A stretch of 64,000 nucleotides of DNA from Grammothele lineata (lineage: Eukaryota; Basidiomycota; Agaricomycetes; Polyporales; Polyporaceae), in assembly GCA_002150815.3 (NCBI GenBank), contig NDFF03000098.1, positions 186,001 through 250,000 on the forward strand, given 5' to 3'. The translations under genes and the position numbers were made by a program. A model generated the notes under the pieces. It did no database searches. It worked only from the letters and a program-made list of their open reading frames with translations, and had not been told where the DNA came from. Below are positions 22,745 through 35,744 of the stretch, in pieces; position 1 is the first letter of the stretch; each line of letters opens with the position of its first letter.

Positions 22745-25191
22745 ATGTCGCGTGCAAGTCCGGCGGTGTCCTATATCGAAATGCCCTCCGAAATTCCAAG
22801 CCGGCGCGGCTCGCAGTCGAGAGGCCACACTCCGCGTCCAATTCGGTAAGTTCAATTTGACGCTTCGCAGGTGGCCATCTCGATGTGTCGTACGATTTGA
22901 ATCTACGACATTCTCCGTTTTTTCTTGAGCGTGTGATGTCCGTACTGACGACGACCTCTGGCTTCCAGTGTAGTTGACTTCGCGGTCACCCGTGCTCCGA
23001 CATTACCGCAACATCATCACACGCGTACGCAGACCCCCGCGGCAGCCCTAGCTACTCGCAGCATAGAAGCTGCCCCCCATGCGCGCAGCTATCAGTATGT
23101 CAATCTATTCTACTCCAGCAGCCGAAATACTGAGTCCTAGACAGTCCTCCCGAAGGTGCCAGAACTTCGCGGTGCGCATATAGTTACCTAGCAGCACGAC
23201 GCACGGCTCACACTGTCGATGTCCTTGTCAGCCTGAGAAGAAATTGCAACTACAGCCGCATGTCTGACAAGCCCAGGCCACAATACACGCGCGTCTCTTT
23301 GACGGCCCACCACAGGTATCCGTCCCCCAAGCCTCACGACCGCGGACATACGGATCACATCCATCCGTCTCGGCTGTTCGCTTTCACCAAGGCGCCAGCT
23401 CAGCGGGGTAGTTTGTATGATCTATACCGTATGTCGGATACCACATTCAGGAAAATGCTGCTCATGTTGACGTACTACACCTGAAGGGCGTTACCACCTG
23501 CGTCTCACCGATGCGGCAGAGCTCCTTCCTATTTCGTCGACGTCAAAGGAGGGGCTCCGCCACTTTTTCCAATACTCGAAGTGCACCGGGCGGAGGAAAG
23601 CCGTTTGTGTATGCGTGCTCGTTCATCTTCTGCGACCTATCTGACGTCGTAGCCAGATCGGAATCAACTACATCGGACAGAAAGACGAGCTGCATGGGTG
23701 CATCAACGACGCGCACAACGTGCGCCGTTTTCTCCTGAGTCAGTACCGTACCTCCCTACTTTTTATAGTGATTGCCTTGCTAACTCCGCAAACTCGGACG
23801 TTATAGATCACGGGTTCAGGAATGAAGACATCTTCATGCTCACAGACGACGCGAAAGAACCGCGCGCTATCCCCACTCGCGTCAACATCCTGGACGCGAT
23901 GCACTGGCTCGTCACGGGTGCGAAGACGCATGACTCGCTGTTCTTCCACTGTACGTTCTATACACATCTCCATATTCTGCACTAACAGCAGCGGGGTTCC
24001 AGATTCCGGCCATGGCTCGCAAGTGCCTAGTCGACAAGGAGACGAGGTCGACGGATATGACGAGAGTGCGTATATGCTGCACGAAGGGCAGTGTTTAATT
24101 AGCGACGGAGAAGGGAGTTAACATCATTGTAGTCATCTTCCCCGTGGATCACAAACGCGCGGGATATCTCGTCGATAACGTATGTCTCACTCCAGGCTAA
24201 AGTGGTGTAATCGGGCTGATTCACTCCATTTCGTAGCTCCTACACAAGATTCTGGTATGTTCAAACATGTACTGAGGAGATGAAGAGACCTTTACGAGGC
24301 CTTTATTCGCTGGTGTAGGTCCGGAAGCTTCCTGTCGGATGCCGTCTCACGGTAAGTTCATTGAGCTTGTCCGGTAGGAGAAGCACTGGCTGATTCCTTA
24401 TATAGGCGTTGTTTGACGTGAGTCTACACCAAAGCGCATCTGTATTCATCCGGCTCACGTAGAAGCGTAGTCTTGCCACTCGGGGTCTGTACTAGGTGAG
24501 CTTCCTTGACATTGAACCGTTCGTCGTCACGTTCTCTAACCGTTGTCCCCACTAGATCTGCCATACATGGTACGCCTTTCCCTAAACTCCGTTTGCCGGC
24601 CGCCTGAACAGTCGTACACTTAGTATACCCACGAAGGCTACACTAAAGACAGCGGCGTTACGGACGAGTGGTTCGATCAGAACGCGAGCCCTGGCGACGC
24701 GGTGAGTCCCAAAACCTAACCTTCTTTTACCTCCCGAAAATCCACTCACGGAGGTGCGATCCGTGCCACAGATCCTATTCTCGGGGTGCATGGACTCGCA
24801 AACGAGCGCGGACACGGTCGAATCCGGGACCGCTGTCGGCGCGATGAGCTGGGTGCGTGGCTCGTTACGGGATCTCTTGTTTATGGTGCTCTCGCTGAAG
24901 GCGTATGCTTCGCGTGTAGGCGTTCATGATGGCCCTTCGTAAGTGCTTATACGGAGACCCGTATAGCTGTTTTTTTCTGACGGGGCATGTATCTCACAGG
25001 CCAAAACGCGAACCAGTCGTACCAAGAGCTCCTGGTGTCGATCAGAGGGCTGCTTAAGGAACGGTATAGCCAGACACCGCAGCTATCCAGCTCGCACGAG
25101 ATCGTAAGCTCTCTCTTCAGTGTTAGTGCTTGGCGCTGTTGGTGACGTTAATCGCTCGACGTAGGACACGAACCTGAAGTTCATAATCTGA
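22745..25191 (+). CDS. Metacaspase (caspase-like cysteine protease)
   Basis: A highly fragmented gene; the caspase domain can be followed exon by exon. Exons: ..-23608, 23657-23738, 23807-23950, 24003-24065, 24133-24179, 24237-24254, 24319-24351, 24406-24417, 24471-24495, 24556-24569, 24624-24701, 24772-24852, 24920-24938, 25000-25103 and 25165-25191. The product reads KAVCIGINYIGQ, HGCINDAHNVRRF, EDIFMLTDDAK, DSLFFHYSGHGSQ (catalytic His codon 24011-24013), DGYDEIIFPVDH, ALFDSCHSGSVLDLPYM (catalytic Cys codon 24474-24476), SGCMDSQTSADT and a DTNLKFII C-terminus. The dyad is intact. Metacaspases cleave after Arg/Lys and act in stress and cell death. The prodomain (22745 onward, starting MSRASPAVSYIEM) is probable for its first two exons (22745-22845, 22969-23094), but the joins between 23095 and 23520 are unresolved. 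It lies between HET genes A and B. Confidence 0.88.
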
Positions 25192-25800
25192 GTGGGGGTT
25201 GGACCGGGCAGGATTTGCTTATCATTATTCCTATTTGCTTGGATCCTCCTGTTCGTACGACATGTGTATGAGCTTATACTTGTGCTCTATGAGTACATCT
25301 TCTGGAACGCTGGATGCCATCCAATTGGACCTGGGCACGCCTTCCGCGAGTTTGAGTTCTCGGCTGAAGATTTACGTAAGCGCCGTTTGAACTGAGTTCG
25401 CCAGGCGCTAGTTCTGGGTTCAACAGGCTCTTCGGACTCCCATGTTCGCAACACTCATCACCATCTTCAACTCTGACCACGTCGTTGCCCCAGGCGTTCT
25501 GGCTGGGGATCGTTCGTAAGCTTCCCGCGATCCTCCTGTACTGTCGCTAGCAGCGAGCTGATAAGACAAAACTAGGAGTTCAATATTCAATCGCCTGGCA
25601 GCTAGCAGCATTTGGCCAGCTTCTGCGCCACGCTACGAGCTCCTAGTATCGAACGATTATTACTGTGTTCCGTCAGCAGACTCAGCACCAAGCAGCACCA
25701 AACAGAGTTTCTTTTGTAAGCAGCATAATTACATACGCTTATAGCACGAAACCGTGTTCACGAATCTCGGACAGACGCATCATAAGAAGTTGCAGTAGCG
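25192..25800. other. Intergenic, upstream of HET B
   Basis: About 600 bp containing the metacaspase 3' flank and the HET B promoter. A short CAGCACCAA duplication occurs near 25680-25705. No gene seen. Confidence 0.45.
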
Positions 25801-28338
25801 ATGTGGCTACTCAACACCTCGACCGCAATCCTCAAGTATTTCAACCGCCCGGAAGACGTCCCTGGCGGGTATGCGATCCTATCGCACGTATGGGGCGACC
25901 CCTCAGACGAGGATACGTTCCAGACGGTGCAGGCCGCCGCCAAACGGTGCGAGAAGGGGAAAGTGCGGTCGAACGCTTCCGCGCAGCTCCCTGATACCGT
26001 AGAGCAGCTCCAGGAGATGGTTACCGCTCTGGTTGCGGAGCAGCTCCGCGCGCTGACGTTGACGCGTCATACCGCTCTGCCAGACTCTACAGGAGGTCGT
26101 GAGGCCTCTTCGAGCCAGCAGTTGTTGCTGCGCTTTACCAGCTCAGACTCTGCCGCACCGAAAGGATTAAGTGCGGATCTGATGGACTCTGGTAGGCCAA
26201 ATGTATTGTATATGGATTGTCGGCAGAAGCTAATCAGGCAACTTAGACGTCTCTTCTCCACCCTCAAGCCCTCGCTATCTCATTTCCCAGAAAGTCCGCA
26301 ACTTCCTCATCCAAGCGGAGAACCACGGCTATGCATGGGCGTGGGCAGATACATGTTGTATCGACAAGACGAGCAGCGCCGAGCTGACCGAGGCGATCAA
26401 CTCTATGTTCCGCTACTACGCACTCGCGGACGTCTGCTACGTCCACATGGCCGACGTTCCCTCTTCCCTCCCAGGCGCCACCCGCGATGTGGGCCCGGAG
26501 TCCACCTTCGCCAAGAGCAAGTGGCACCAGCGCGGGTGGACGCTCCAAGAGCTTCTCGCGCCGAAGATCGTGCTCTTCATGTCCGCAGACTGGACCCCTC
26601 TCGGGACCAAAGCCGAACTTGCGGACGCTCTGCAAGAGATCACGCGCGTGCCCAAGGAAGTGCTGCGATTCGAGCGGGACATCGCGGACGTGAGCGTCGC
26701 GGCGCGCATGTCGTGGGCCGCGTCGCGCAACACGACGCGCGTGGAGGACGAGGCGTACTGCCTGTTTGGGCTGTTTGGGATCAACATGCCGACGTTGTAT
26801 GGGGAGGGCGTGAATGCGTTTTATAGGCTGCAGGAGGAGATCATCAGGACGTCGGCGGACCCGTCGGTGTTCGTGTGGGGATGCCCGTGGGAGGCGAATA
26901 GGCTAAAGGATGTCATACCGAGGAAGAACCACAAGTGCAGGGGAGCACGACGGCACCTCCTCGCCCCAAGCCCGAGGCAGTTCAAGTCTTGTGGGACTTT
27001 TGAGCGAGTTGGAGAGATATGGAACGAGAGAGTGAGTCTCGCGTGCTCGACTATCCTTGTAATGCGCTGACTCAGGGTGTGCCTTTAGGGACATCTCAAT
27101 CTCTCCGCAGAATCGTCAGAGAACAGAGAAGTCGCGACCTTCACCATGACCTTACACGGTGTCCATGCATATCTCCCAGTCATTCACATCGACGACACCC
27201 ACGCCGTCGCGAACGTGTTCCATACAGACCAGAGTTCGGGCCGTCCGGTGTACCTCGTCCTCCAAAAGGGTCAAGATGGAGATCGTGCAGGCCTGCCACG
27301 ATACCACTTAGGTTGCTACTCCATGCCGTCCTGGCATGGGGGCGAACACTACCGCCTCATCACCACGAAGGAAAATGTCCAGGAGTCATCCTGGCAATGG
27401 CGCGACCTCTACATTTCCGATCGTCCCAGCTTCCGCGCACAGCCCTTCGAGCCCGAAGAGGCTGCCATCCTCCTCGGCATGGGGGTTGGCAATATTCCGT
27501 TCCGCGTCAAGGCGGGGATGGTTTTTAATCTCCCGAGCGCGAAGCTGAGGTCCGTCACTCGTGTGCCGATATCGTGGTCTGGGACGCCCCCAGTCATGCT
27601 CGTCTTCCGGTACACGGATTCCTTAGGGATAGTGTCGGTCACCATGGGCCTTTGCGATGAGGAATCTTCTACGAATGCCTCGGGCGATGCTACAACGTCA
27701 GACCCTCCTATCTCGTCAGCCTCTGCGCCCGCCCCCGCCCGCCCCCATTTCGCCTTCGTTACATTCTACGGGAGATACTCGCGCCCGGATCCGAACGGTC
27801 CTCTCCCTCATCACAGATGTCCAGAGGAGCACATCTTGAGTTGGCCCTCTGGATCCCGAACGTTCCGGAGTGAGATGGTCGACAAGAAAATCGACGCGGA
27901 TACGCCGAACCAAGACATGCTTCGGGATGTTGCAGCGACCATCGCATTCACACCCAGTCCGCTGGACTTGAGCGGCAAGACGCTGGAACTGGTCAAGCTG
28001 AATCTGGAGGTGAGTCAGATGGAACTCTTGGGTAGTCTTCCGTTGCTCATCCCAATGTCTAGTTGGGAGAGTTCACGCGGCCTGTAGAACCCCGTTTACG
28101 ACCATTGCGGCCGCGCAAGAGACCACGCGACGCGCGGGTGGCGGAGTCTTCGACAGCGGCTAACGGTGAGACGGTTTTGGGCGGGCGACGTCCTCAACGG
28201 TCATGGACTGGGGATGATAGTGGAGGGGGAAGTCAATGGGGCGACTCTGAAGATGGAGATCGCTGGGTGATGCCTCACCGAGACGTCCCAGAAGGGCCAG
28301 TAAATGGCAGTGGACAGGATATTGTGCTGAATTATTGA
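25801..28338 (+). CDS. HET B: heterokaryon-incompatibility domain protein
   Basis: Four exons (25801-26191, 26247-27031, 27089-28009, 28063-28338) splice in phase to 790 residues. HET landmarks are MWLLNT, YAILSHVW, TCCIDKTSSAELTEAINSM (from about 166), RGWTLQELLAP and MSWAASRNTTRVEDEAYCLF ending in LYGEG. A coiled-coil-like insert (TVEQLQEMVTALVAEQL) precedes TCCIDK. The C-terminal module carries WQWRDLYISDRP, TRVPISWSGTPPV (about 549), CPEEHILSW (about 636) and LSGKTLELVKL. The final exon adds a charged Arg/Asp-rich tail. Without the first intron the frame would be lost just before KVRNFLIQAENHGYAW, which fixes that junction. Paralogous to HET A and C; function as for A. Confidence 0.9.
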
Positions 28339-29069
28339 GTCTGGAAGATTGAGGCTTGGTCCGGTGTACTTTAGTTTGTTTCCTTGAGGACTGCTCGTAC
28401 AGGATGCGATTACTACAGCGCTACAGTCGTGTCCGGAATGAGGAGGCCGGGAGTCGGGAGTCGGGATTCGAGAACTAGCAAATATGCACGGGCGTGGGCA
28501 CGTGACACTACGGCCATAGGACACTCGTCGCGCCGATTCCGAAGTCGGCCGTTGCCTCCGTACCCGCAGCCCGCGCACATCTACTATGCTATTTGTTATC
28601 TTTCGCTGAATGTTGTGGAGACCTTCTTCTCGACAAGAAACGCCGAGACGCCGTTATGCGCTCAGCCTTTCCCCCACCAGCCGTCTTTCCGACAACGCGC
28701 AGTAATTGAAGCCTGAAGGTCTTCAGTCGGGATACCTCAACCTGAACGTTCGGGGAGTCTCAGAGTCTTTTACGATTGGGTGTAGCCAACGTGTATGTCA
28801 CTCGTGTCAGTCAATGAGAATGTCGCGCATCGTTGTCGTCCGTTACCGAAAGGCCCCGACTACCTCCTTGTACGCACTTCGTCTTGCATCCTCGTGATCC
28901 CGCGCAGGAGGGCGGCTGTGACTCGATGGGCGCAGTGGTGATATGGGATCCTCGGGATGACGCTGGTTCTTTAGGTGCATCTGTGAGTGATTCCTATGCG
29001 TCGGTTTCTTGAGCTCATGCTGGCGTTGTCTATGTAGGAAGGTCAGCATCGCATCTGTGTCTACTCAAC
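28339..29069. other. Intergenic between HET B and HET C
   Basis: About 730 bp between two HET genes in the same orientation. No convincing open frame. Presumably holds the 3' end of B and the promoter of C. Confidence 0.45.
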
Positions 29070-31338
29070 ATGTGGCTCTTAAACACCGCGACGGCCGATC
29101 TCAAGTTCTTCCCCAATCCTGAACGCGTTCCTGGAGGATATGCAATTCTTTCACACGTCTGGTCGACGGAGGATGAGGAAGACACGTTCCAAAAGGTCCG
29201 TACAGCAATGGAGAGATGCCGGATGAAGGGTCCCGACAGTCACATACCCGAGTTCGACATTCCACTCCCCACTACAGACGATCTACGCGCGGAGTTTGTG
29301 GCGCTCTCCGCGAGGATGCAACAGCTTGCACTCAAACTAGATCAAGTAGACTCGTCAACATCGTCTCCGCCTGCCGTCCCCCTCCCCGTGTCGTCTCCAC
29401 AAAGACCTATCGTTGGCACTGACCCCGACGCGCCTACAATACCCCGCGATCTGCTTTCGCCGAAGATACAGGAGTTCCTCAAAATCGCGCAGAAACATGG
29501 GTACGAATGGGCATGGGCCGATACTTGCTGCATCGATAAGACCAGCAGTGCCGAGCTCACTGAAGCCATCAACTCCATGTTCCGCTACTATTCCCTCTCG
29601 GAAGTCTGCTACGTCTATCTCGCCGACGTTCCCTCCGGCTGCGATCTCGCAATCGAGTTCACGTTCTCTGATTTTCATCGCAGTCATTGGCACCGCCGCG
29701 GATGGACGTTGCAAGAGCTCATCGCGCCTAAGACGGTCCTCTTCATGTCCTCCTCCTGGACCCTCCTCGGTACCAAGTTTGAACTGGCGAAGACACTCGA
29801 GGAGATCACACATGTCAGTGCGAATGTACTGCGTTTCGAAGAGGACGTGATGGATGTGAGCGTGGCGGCGCGGATGTCATGGGCATCGACACGGCAGACG
29901 ACGCGGGTTGAGGATGAGGCGTACTGCCTGTTCGGCCTGTTCGGCATCAACTTGCCCGCGCTGTACGGGGAAGGCCGAAACGCGTTCTACCGTCTACAGG
30001 AAGAGGTCATGCGGACGTCCGTAGATACCTCGCTTTTTGCCTGGGGTATCATCAACCCGGTCAACGACGAAGATATCGTCCGGGATTGCTGTGACTGTCC
30101 TGATGACAGAGAACACTACCTCCTCGCATCATCTCCTGCCGAGTTCTGTCCGTCTTTGAAGAAGTCGATCAGGTTTCATGTTAGAGGTCGTTTGTCTTCG
30201 AATAAACGAGTGAGTGCCTTGTTGCGTGACGCTGTATCCATAGACTAATCATGATTGTCGTCTAGAACGAAGCTGTGCACCGCTCCATCACTTTCACTGT
30301 GGCCCCCCGAGGCATCTATGCTCGTGTGCCAATGGTCGACGTTGACAGTCGTTACTCCCTTGTTGATCTTGCATGCTCTGGTCCACGAGGCCCGTTGTGG
30401 CTAGTCCTCGCCAAGGATCCCGAGGACACTCACGAGTCCGGCATCCCTTTCTACTATCCCCGTTGCCAGCATACGCGCATCGTGATTCCTTCTCCGGTGT
30501 GCACATTCTCGAACGCGCAATGGCGATGGCAAGAGGTCTATATCTCATCACGCCTCAAGGCTCGCACGAATCCCCTGGATCCGCTCAACGCGATTGCGCA
30601 ACTTTGTGCCGGGATCTCTCCGCCTTTCCGCATCAAGATATCCACCCTTCTCGCCTTCGAGCAGCAGTACGACTGGCAACTGCTGTCCGTTACGCACGTG
30701 CCCCCCAGGTGGAACGGCTCGCCGCCCGTCGTGCTAACGTTTAGGAGAGCATTCGCTGTAGATGTGTACTTGATTGTTACGCTAGGGCGTTGTACAGCCG
30801 GTATTATCTCGATGCCAACACCTAAGAAGAGTCTGCGCACCTCTCGCGAACCACCGGAAGGCGATCCCGGGCCGCATTACGTCTCTATCCGGTTCAGCGA
30901 CCTGCCTCCTGAGCTGGAGCGCGATAGGAAGTCGCCTTTGCATGCATGTCCGCATGATCATGTTGCGCTTTGGCCCAAGGGCGTACGGGTGCTCCGGGAG
31001 ACGGTGCCATTTTTCGCTCCGGGCCTCCGTTACGAAGTGGACATGCAGCTCGTGGTCAGACTTGCACCGCATGCTCTGAGCGTGGCTGGGAGAACGTTAG
31101 AAGTCTTCTTTGATGGCTTCAAGGTACGCCGTTGTACGACTTTCTTGATGTATGTCTGTATTCATAAACAATGGGACAGTTGTCGCCGTACACAGCCAGC
31201 CAAGTATCTGATCCCCAGGATTATCCCGGGCAGATCATCCCTCGGACTAATCTGGGACATCCTGAGGGTAGAGCTTCCACACGGGTCCGCAGGGTAGACG
31301 GCCAGATTTTATCCAGCGGACAGTCGGCGTTTCTCTAG
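29070..31338 (+). CDS. HET C: heterokaryon-incompatibility domain protein
   Basis: Three exons (29070-30209, 30266-31123, 31180-31338) give 718 residues. The HET domain shows MWLLNT, YAILSHVW, TCCIDKTSSAELTEAINSM (from 152), RGWTLQELIAP and MSWASTRQTTRVEDEAYCLF ending in LYGEG. An insert with heptad-like leucines (FVALSARMQQLALKLDQV) lies before TCCIDK. The second module has RGIYARVPMVDVDSRY, WRWQEVYISSR, THVPPRWNGSPPV (about 523), CPHDHVALW (about 608) and VAGRTLEVFFD. The last intron (31124-31179) is inferred from GTACGC..ACAG. If it is not used, the frame would end at 31297 instead. Very similar in plan to A and B. Confidence 0.9.
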
Positions 31339-32013
31339 ATAGCTATCAGCAGTACGACAATTTCTGTCATCGCAGTATCGTACCGACACTCAGAGGGTCT
31401 AATGAGAGTATCTATGCGTCCTCGGTCAACATGTAGAGCATATTTGGTTCATCTTAGAGAAAATGGCTGTTGTCTGTATATAACTTGGTGAGAAGTCGCG
31501 AATACTTCCACACACTAGTGAAAACCAGTAGCCCGCGTGCACTCGAGGATCTTGGTATGGCGCCCGCACGGGGAATAGTCGGCATTACGTCATATTTCTC
31601 GCCAATCAGCGCGCCACGACGCGAGGCTTTCTGTTGAATTAACGAAACTCGACTACAGCTGACCTCCGTACCATTTCTCACCGTCTATCATGACTAATTC
31701 TCTGGTCGCTATGTTTGAGCCTCTACCAATCTTACCAAGAATCTACCAGCCAGGCTTCCTTTCGACCACGTTACAGCCCGAGCAGAGTCCAGACAGTGAA
31801 GACTTCCGGTACTCAGGCTGGGAAGCTCTTCGTTCTCAGACAATAAATCAAGGCACTGTAATCCAAAGGATTTTCCATAGCTCAGTCAGCATATCTGTGC
31901 GTACGCGTAAGGGCCATACGATACTTGTCCGAATCCGTGAGTACCATGTTCTCACCTACTGCCATTGAAAACCATCATATATCGTCATCCTTGGCAGCCA
32001 CCTTCACCTAGCC
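31339..32013. other. Intergenic between HET C and the MFS gene
   Basis: About 675 bp. A 92-codon frame at 31690-31968 has no recognisable feature and probably is leader or chance sequence upstream of the transporter. Confidence 0.4.
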
Positions 32014-34086
32014 ATGGAAGTCGAACTGGGGCCCGTTGCTCCTCGCACCCTGCGTAAAGATGTCGTGGAGGATAGATTTTCTTCTCATAGGAAGCAACTC
32101 GGTGGGACCACGGGAGGTATCGCAGTCGAGGAGCGCGAAGTTCCAGACGGCGAAGTGGTGCGTCTTGATGGCTATGTAGAACCCTCTACAAGCAGCGCTA
32201 CCCTCGCGGCGGCTCCTCTCCCTCGTTCACAACGCATCAAAAGCCATATCATGTATGCGACCCTCCTGTGGACCATGTTTCTCTCCGGATGGAACGATGG
32301 CACGACGGGCCCCTTAATACCGCGCATACAGTCAGTATATCACGTATGTTTACTCTTTTGCTGCTCGTTGTGTAATGTGGTGCTGAGATACCTGCCAGAT
32401 TGGCTTTATAGTTGTATCGTTGATATTCGTGTTCAACTTCCTCGTACGTGTAGTTGCTAGCATGGAATTGGCTACATCCTGAGCCATTATATGCAGGGCT
32501 TTGTTGCGGCCGCGGCGATGAACGTTTGGTTGACCGACAAGTATGGCTTCGGGAAGGTGTGTCACTTCCTTCGGATTGTCTACAATATCTGATTGGTGGG
32601 CCCCAGACGATCGTACTAGGTGCCTACGCTCTACCCACGAAAATAATCCACATTGACCAGTTGCAGGGGCGGCATCTCAGATCATTGGTTACTCGCTCGC
32701 AGCACCAGCTCCCCCGTTCCCCGTGTTTGTTCTCGGCCACTTCTTCAACGGGCTCGGAATATCTCTTCAGGTAAGTGCTCAGCATTGGCGAGGTCTCGAG
32801 CTCCATTCTAACCACCGCTAGCTCTCTGCTTCGAATAGTTTTGTGGCCGGCTTCAAGAACGGCGTTTCAACGCGGTTGGCTATCTTGCACGCCAGTTATG
32901 GTGCGTTGGACGTTCTCATTGTATTTGGGTCATTCTGATAAACATTGCCGTTCACAGGTGCAGGTGCTCTTTCGTCCCCGCTGGTCGCAACCCAGTTTTC
33001 GCAGATGACTCACTGGTCGTTCCACTACCTCGTTTCGCTTGGTCTTTCTGTCATCAATGTCACCCTCCTCGCGTCTGTCTTTCGGTTCAGGACACAGGAA
33101 GGTATGCCTATTCTACAATCGTTGCGATGCTGTCTCGTCCTCATCATCGGTTATAGAGTGCTTGACGTCCGTTGGGCTTCCACCCTCTACAGAGGATCGT
33201 GCTGCAGACACAAGCAGTAACAAGTACAGGCAGATGATGAAGCTACGCGACGTTCATCTCATGGCGCTGTTTATTCTCATCTACGTAGGGACAGAAGTCA
33301 CTATCGGAGGTTTGCCTTCAATTCAATCTTCCTCCCCAAGTGTTTGCTTAGACCGTGATTAGGTTGGATTGTAACATATGTCATCGACTTGCGTGGAGGT
33401 GGCCCATCTTCAGGCTACATTTCATCGGGATTCTTCGGAGGTGCGACTGCTTCACGCATTTCTACCGTGGAATGTTGTCTGACCACCATCGTCGCAGGTC
33501 TCATGGTCGGGCGTGTCGTGCTCTTATGGGTGAACAAGCTGGTACCTGCATTTCGTTCACAACTCTCCATACGCCCAGCTGATTGCTCTCTACCCTAGCT
33601 TGGCGGACGACGGGCAATCTTCCTCTACGGGATCCTTGCTATTGGGTAGGTACCCTTCCACTTAACCTTTTCCCCTCCAAAGAACTTACTGATCGCGTCT
33701 CTCCTCAGTTTCGAAATCGTGATCTGGCTGGTCCCCTCGCTCATCGGCGGCGCGGTCGCCGTCTCATGCGTCGGCATGCTCCTCGGGCCAATGTACCCGC
33801 TCGTGGTCAACCACGCGCGCAGCGTCCTCCCTCCATGGCTCCTCTCGGGCTCGATCGGGTGGATCGCGGGATTCGGACAGGCCGGTTCGGCCTTCCTCCC
33901 GTTTGTGACTGGGGCGCTGGCGTCGAAGGTCGGCATTCGGGTGCTGCAACCGCTGTGAGCGTTCGTGGTCGTCGTATTCGGAGTCTGACGCTAACCCAGA
34001 GTGGGATTTCCAGGATCGTGTCCATGATGAGCGTCTTGGTGATCGTGTGGGCGTTCGTGCCGCATGGCCCACGTAGGTTGGAGTGA
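32014..34086 (+). CDS. MFS transporter (Bsc6/fucose-permease-like)
   Basis: Thirteen exons give 471 residues, all in phase: 32014-32343, 32399-32443, 32497-32556, 32607-32619, 32667-32770, 32822-32900, 32958-33101, 33157-33309, 33363-33440, 33498-33541, 33599-33645, 33709-33954 and 34014-34086. After a 78-residue hydrophilic N-terminus come about 12 hydrophobic spans. Recognisable blocks are LSGWNDGTTGPLIPRIQ in helix 1, YGFGK between helices, FVAGFKNGVSTRLAILHASYGAGA, and SGSIGWIAGFGQAGSAFLPFV near the end. This pattern matches the fungal MFS group that includes Bsc6-like proteins. Substrate unknown. One exon is only 13 nt. It sits amid HET genes but shows no other link to them. Confidence 0.85.
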
Positions 34087-34279
34087 AGAGCACATCGCAT
34101 ACCGTCGCATACCGTCTGTTGGAATATCGAGCCGGAAAACCCACAAGCCACCGTTGAAGCACGACCATGGTGTACCCTCGATACGCTTGCGTCACGAGAG
34201 GTCTACCATTGTACGATAATGCGTTCGGAAAGATGGGTAATCCATTGTCATGACGTATCATCTCACAGACCAATACTGT

Positions 34280-35268
34280 TCACATCATTGCGACCATGCC
34301 TGCAACCAAAGAGCCTCCAAGACACGCACTCGCGAAAATCGCCATTCCCTTGGGCAAACCAGTCCAAAAGTATCCCAACGCACCCACGAGCGCGAGCACG
34401 AAGCCAATCAGCGCGAGCGCACCCGTGAGGGTATGGCAGCGCGAGAGCGTCCGTACCATGGAGTGCAGCGTCGCGACCGCCTCTTCCTCCGTGCTCGGAC
34501 TCGGAGGCGCCGCTTCGAGGTCCCGTATGCATTGCACACCGCCACCCGACCCATATCCAGGGCGGAAACCACAGCTTGAGAAGGGATGGACTTGGTGGAC
34601 GGATACTAGCGAGCGGAGGTCGGTGTATACCTCGCGGGACTGAGCGTATGCACCTGGACCCATCGGCGGAATTGGGTTTACGAAAGACATGGTGGCTGGC
34701 TTGTTCTCCGGCGGGCTGGACGTTACGGGAGAATTGCCTGCGTGTTCGATGGAGTCTTCATTGCGCTGGGCGTCGGCGAGGCGGTACCGAATGAGCAGGA
34801 AGGATGCGATGTATGCGATGATGGCTAACGATGAAGACGAGTCAGTAATAGGTCTTCGTAATATCCTTGCGCCTGGACGTACACGCGCAGACGTGCACGA
34901 TAATTGCTCCTCCGAGGCACGCCGAGATCATCTGTTCCGCAGGCGTCCAGTCGCTCAAATCCGGGCTGCGAGATGGGAAGGCGTAGAGCATGCTGTCGAT
35001 TGATACGAAGAAGGTCGTCTGTGCGGTGCGGTGCGGTGAGCTCCACCTTGCACGAACCGCATGCCAAGACTGCGCGTGCGCAAACTCACAATGACGGCCA
35101 TCGTCTGCAGTCGATCGAGCCATACTTGCACGACGGCCAGCAACGCTCGTTTCATCGCGTCTTCTGGATTAGACGGCGGCACTGAATGTCAATGCATGAG
35201 TATAGCCATTCGAACTTGGTCCACTCTTACTCACCATGACCGAGTGCAGCAGCGCCGCTGCGGAACAT
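34280..35268 (-). CDS. Small multi-pass membrane protein, unknown function
   Basis: Four exons (35268-35235, 35181-35090, 35018-34883, 34824-34280) join to 268 residues. It starts MFRSGAAALGHVPP. Hydrophobic spans include MISACLGGAIIVHVC continuing into IIAYIASFLLI, then LTGALALIGFVLALVGALGYF and GMAIFASACLGGSLVAGMVAMM at the very C-terminus. A Cys/Gly/Pro-rich loop lies in the middle. The C-terminal hairpin has a holin-like or tail-anchored look but no known family was recognised. It is transcribed toward the MFS gene (convergent, stops about 190 bp apart). Confidence 0.7.
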
Positions 35269-35744
35269 CTTGTACCGACGCCTTCGAATGTGGAGACCCG
35301 AGGAACACTCGCACTTCGCAGCCGCCCTTATATGCACATCCTCAGAGTGAAGTGGTATGTTCTTCACACCGACTGATTACGCAAGCTTCGTGAAGGAGGC
35401 GGCGCAGACGGCGTTCTGTATTCGTTCTTCGGGAGCGGTCTTCCTCCCGGAGAGCCCAGACCGCTGTACGCCGACAGTGAGTGAACCAGCGAAGAGCGAT
35501 TTCGCCGAATGCCAAGGAAAGTCGCGAGGATGTAAGAGAATTGAGGGTGATAATCAACCGCTATTGAATCGGGCGTCGAGTGGAAGACGCACGAATTCGG
35601 AAACTGGCGTGTCTGTTGTTGAGCCGCACGAGCAGTCCGGGCTTTCCGGCGAGGGACGCGGCCCGCGCGGCTTGCCCGCGCACTCGTTGTGGAAGCCCGA
35701 TCACGCGACCGCGAAGCGAGCAGCATCCAGGCGCGTCGTCCGCG
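35269..35744. other. Intergenic between the membrane protein and HET D
   Basis: About 475 bp that must contain the promoter of the upstream membrane protein and the 3' end of HET D. No gene seen. Confidence 0.45.

Noticed and set aside
31690..31968. 92-codon ORF upstream of the MFS gene
   Set aside because: No motif and no conserved feature; probably leader or chance.
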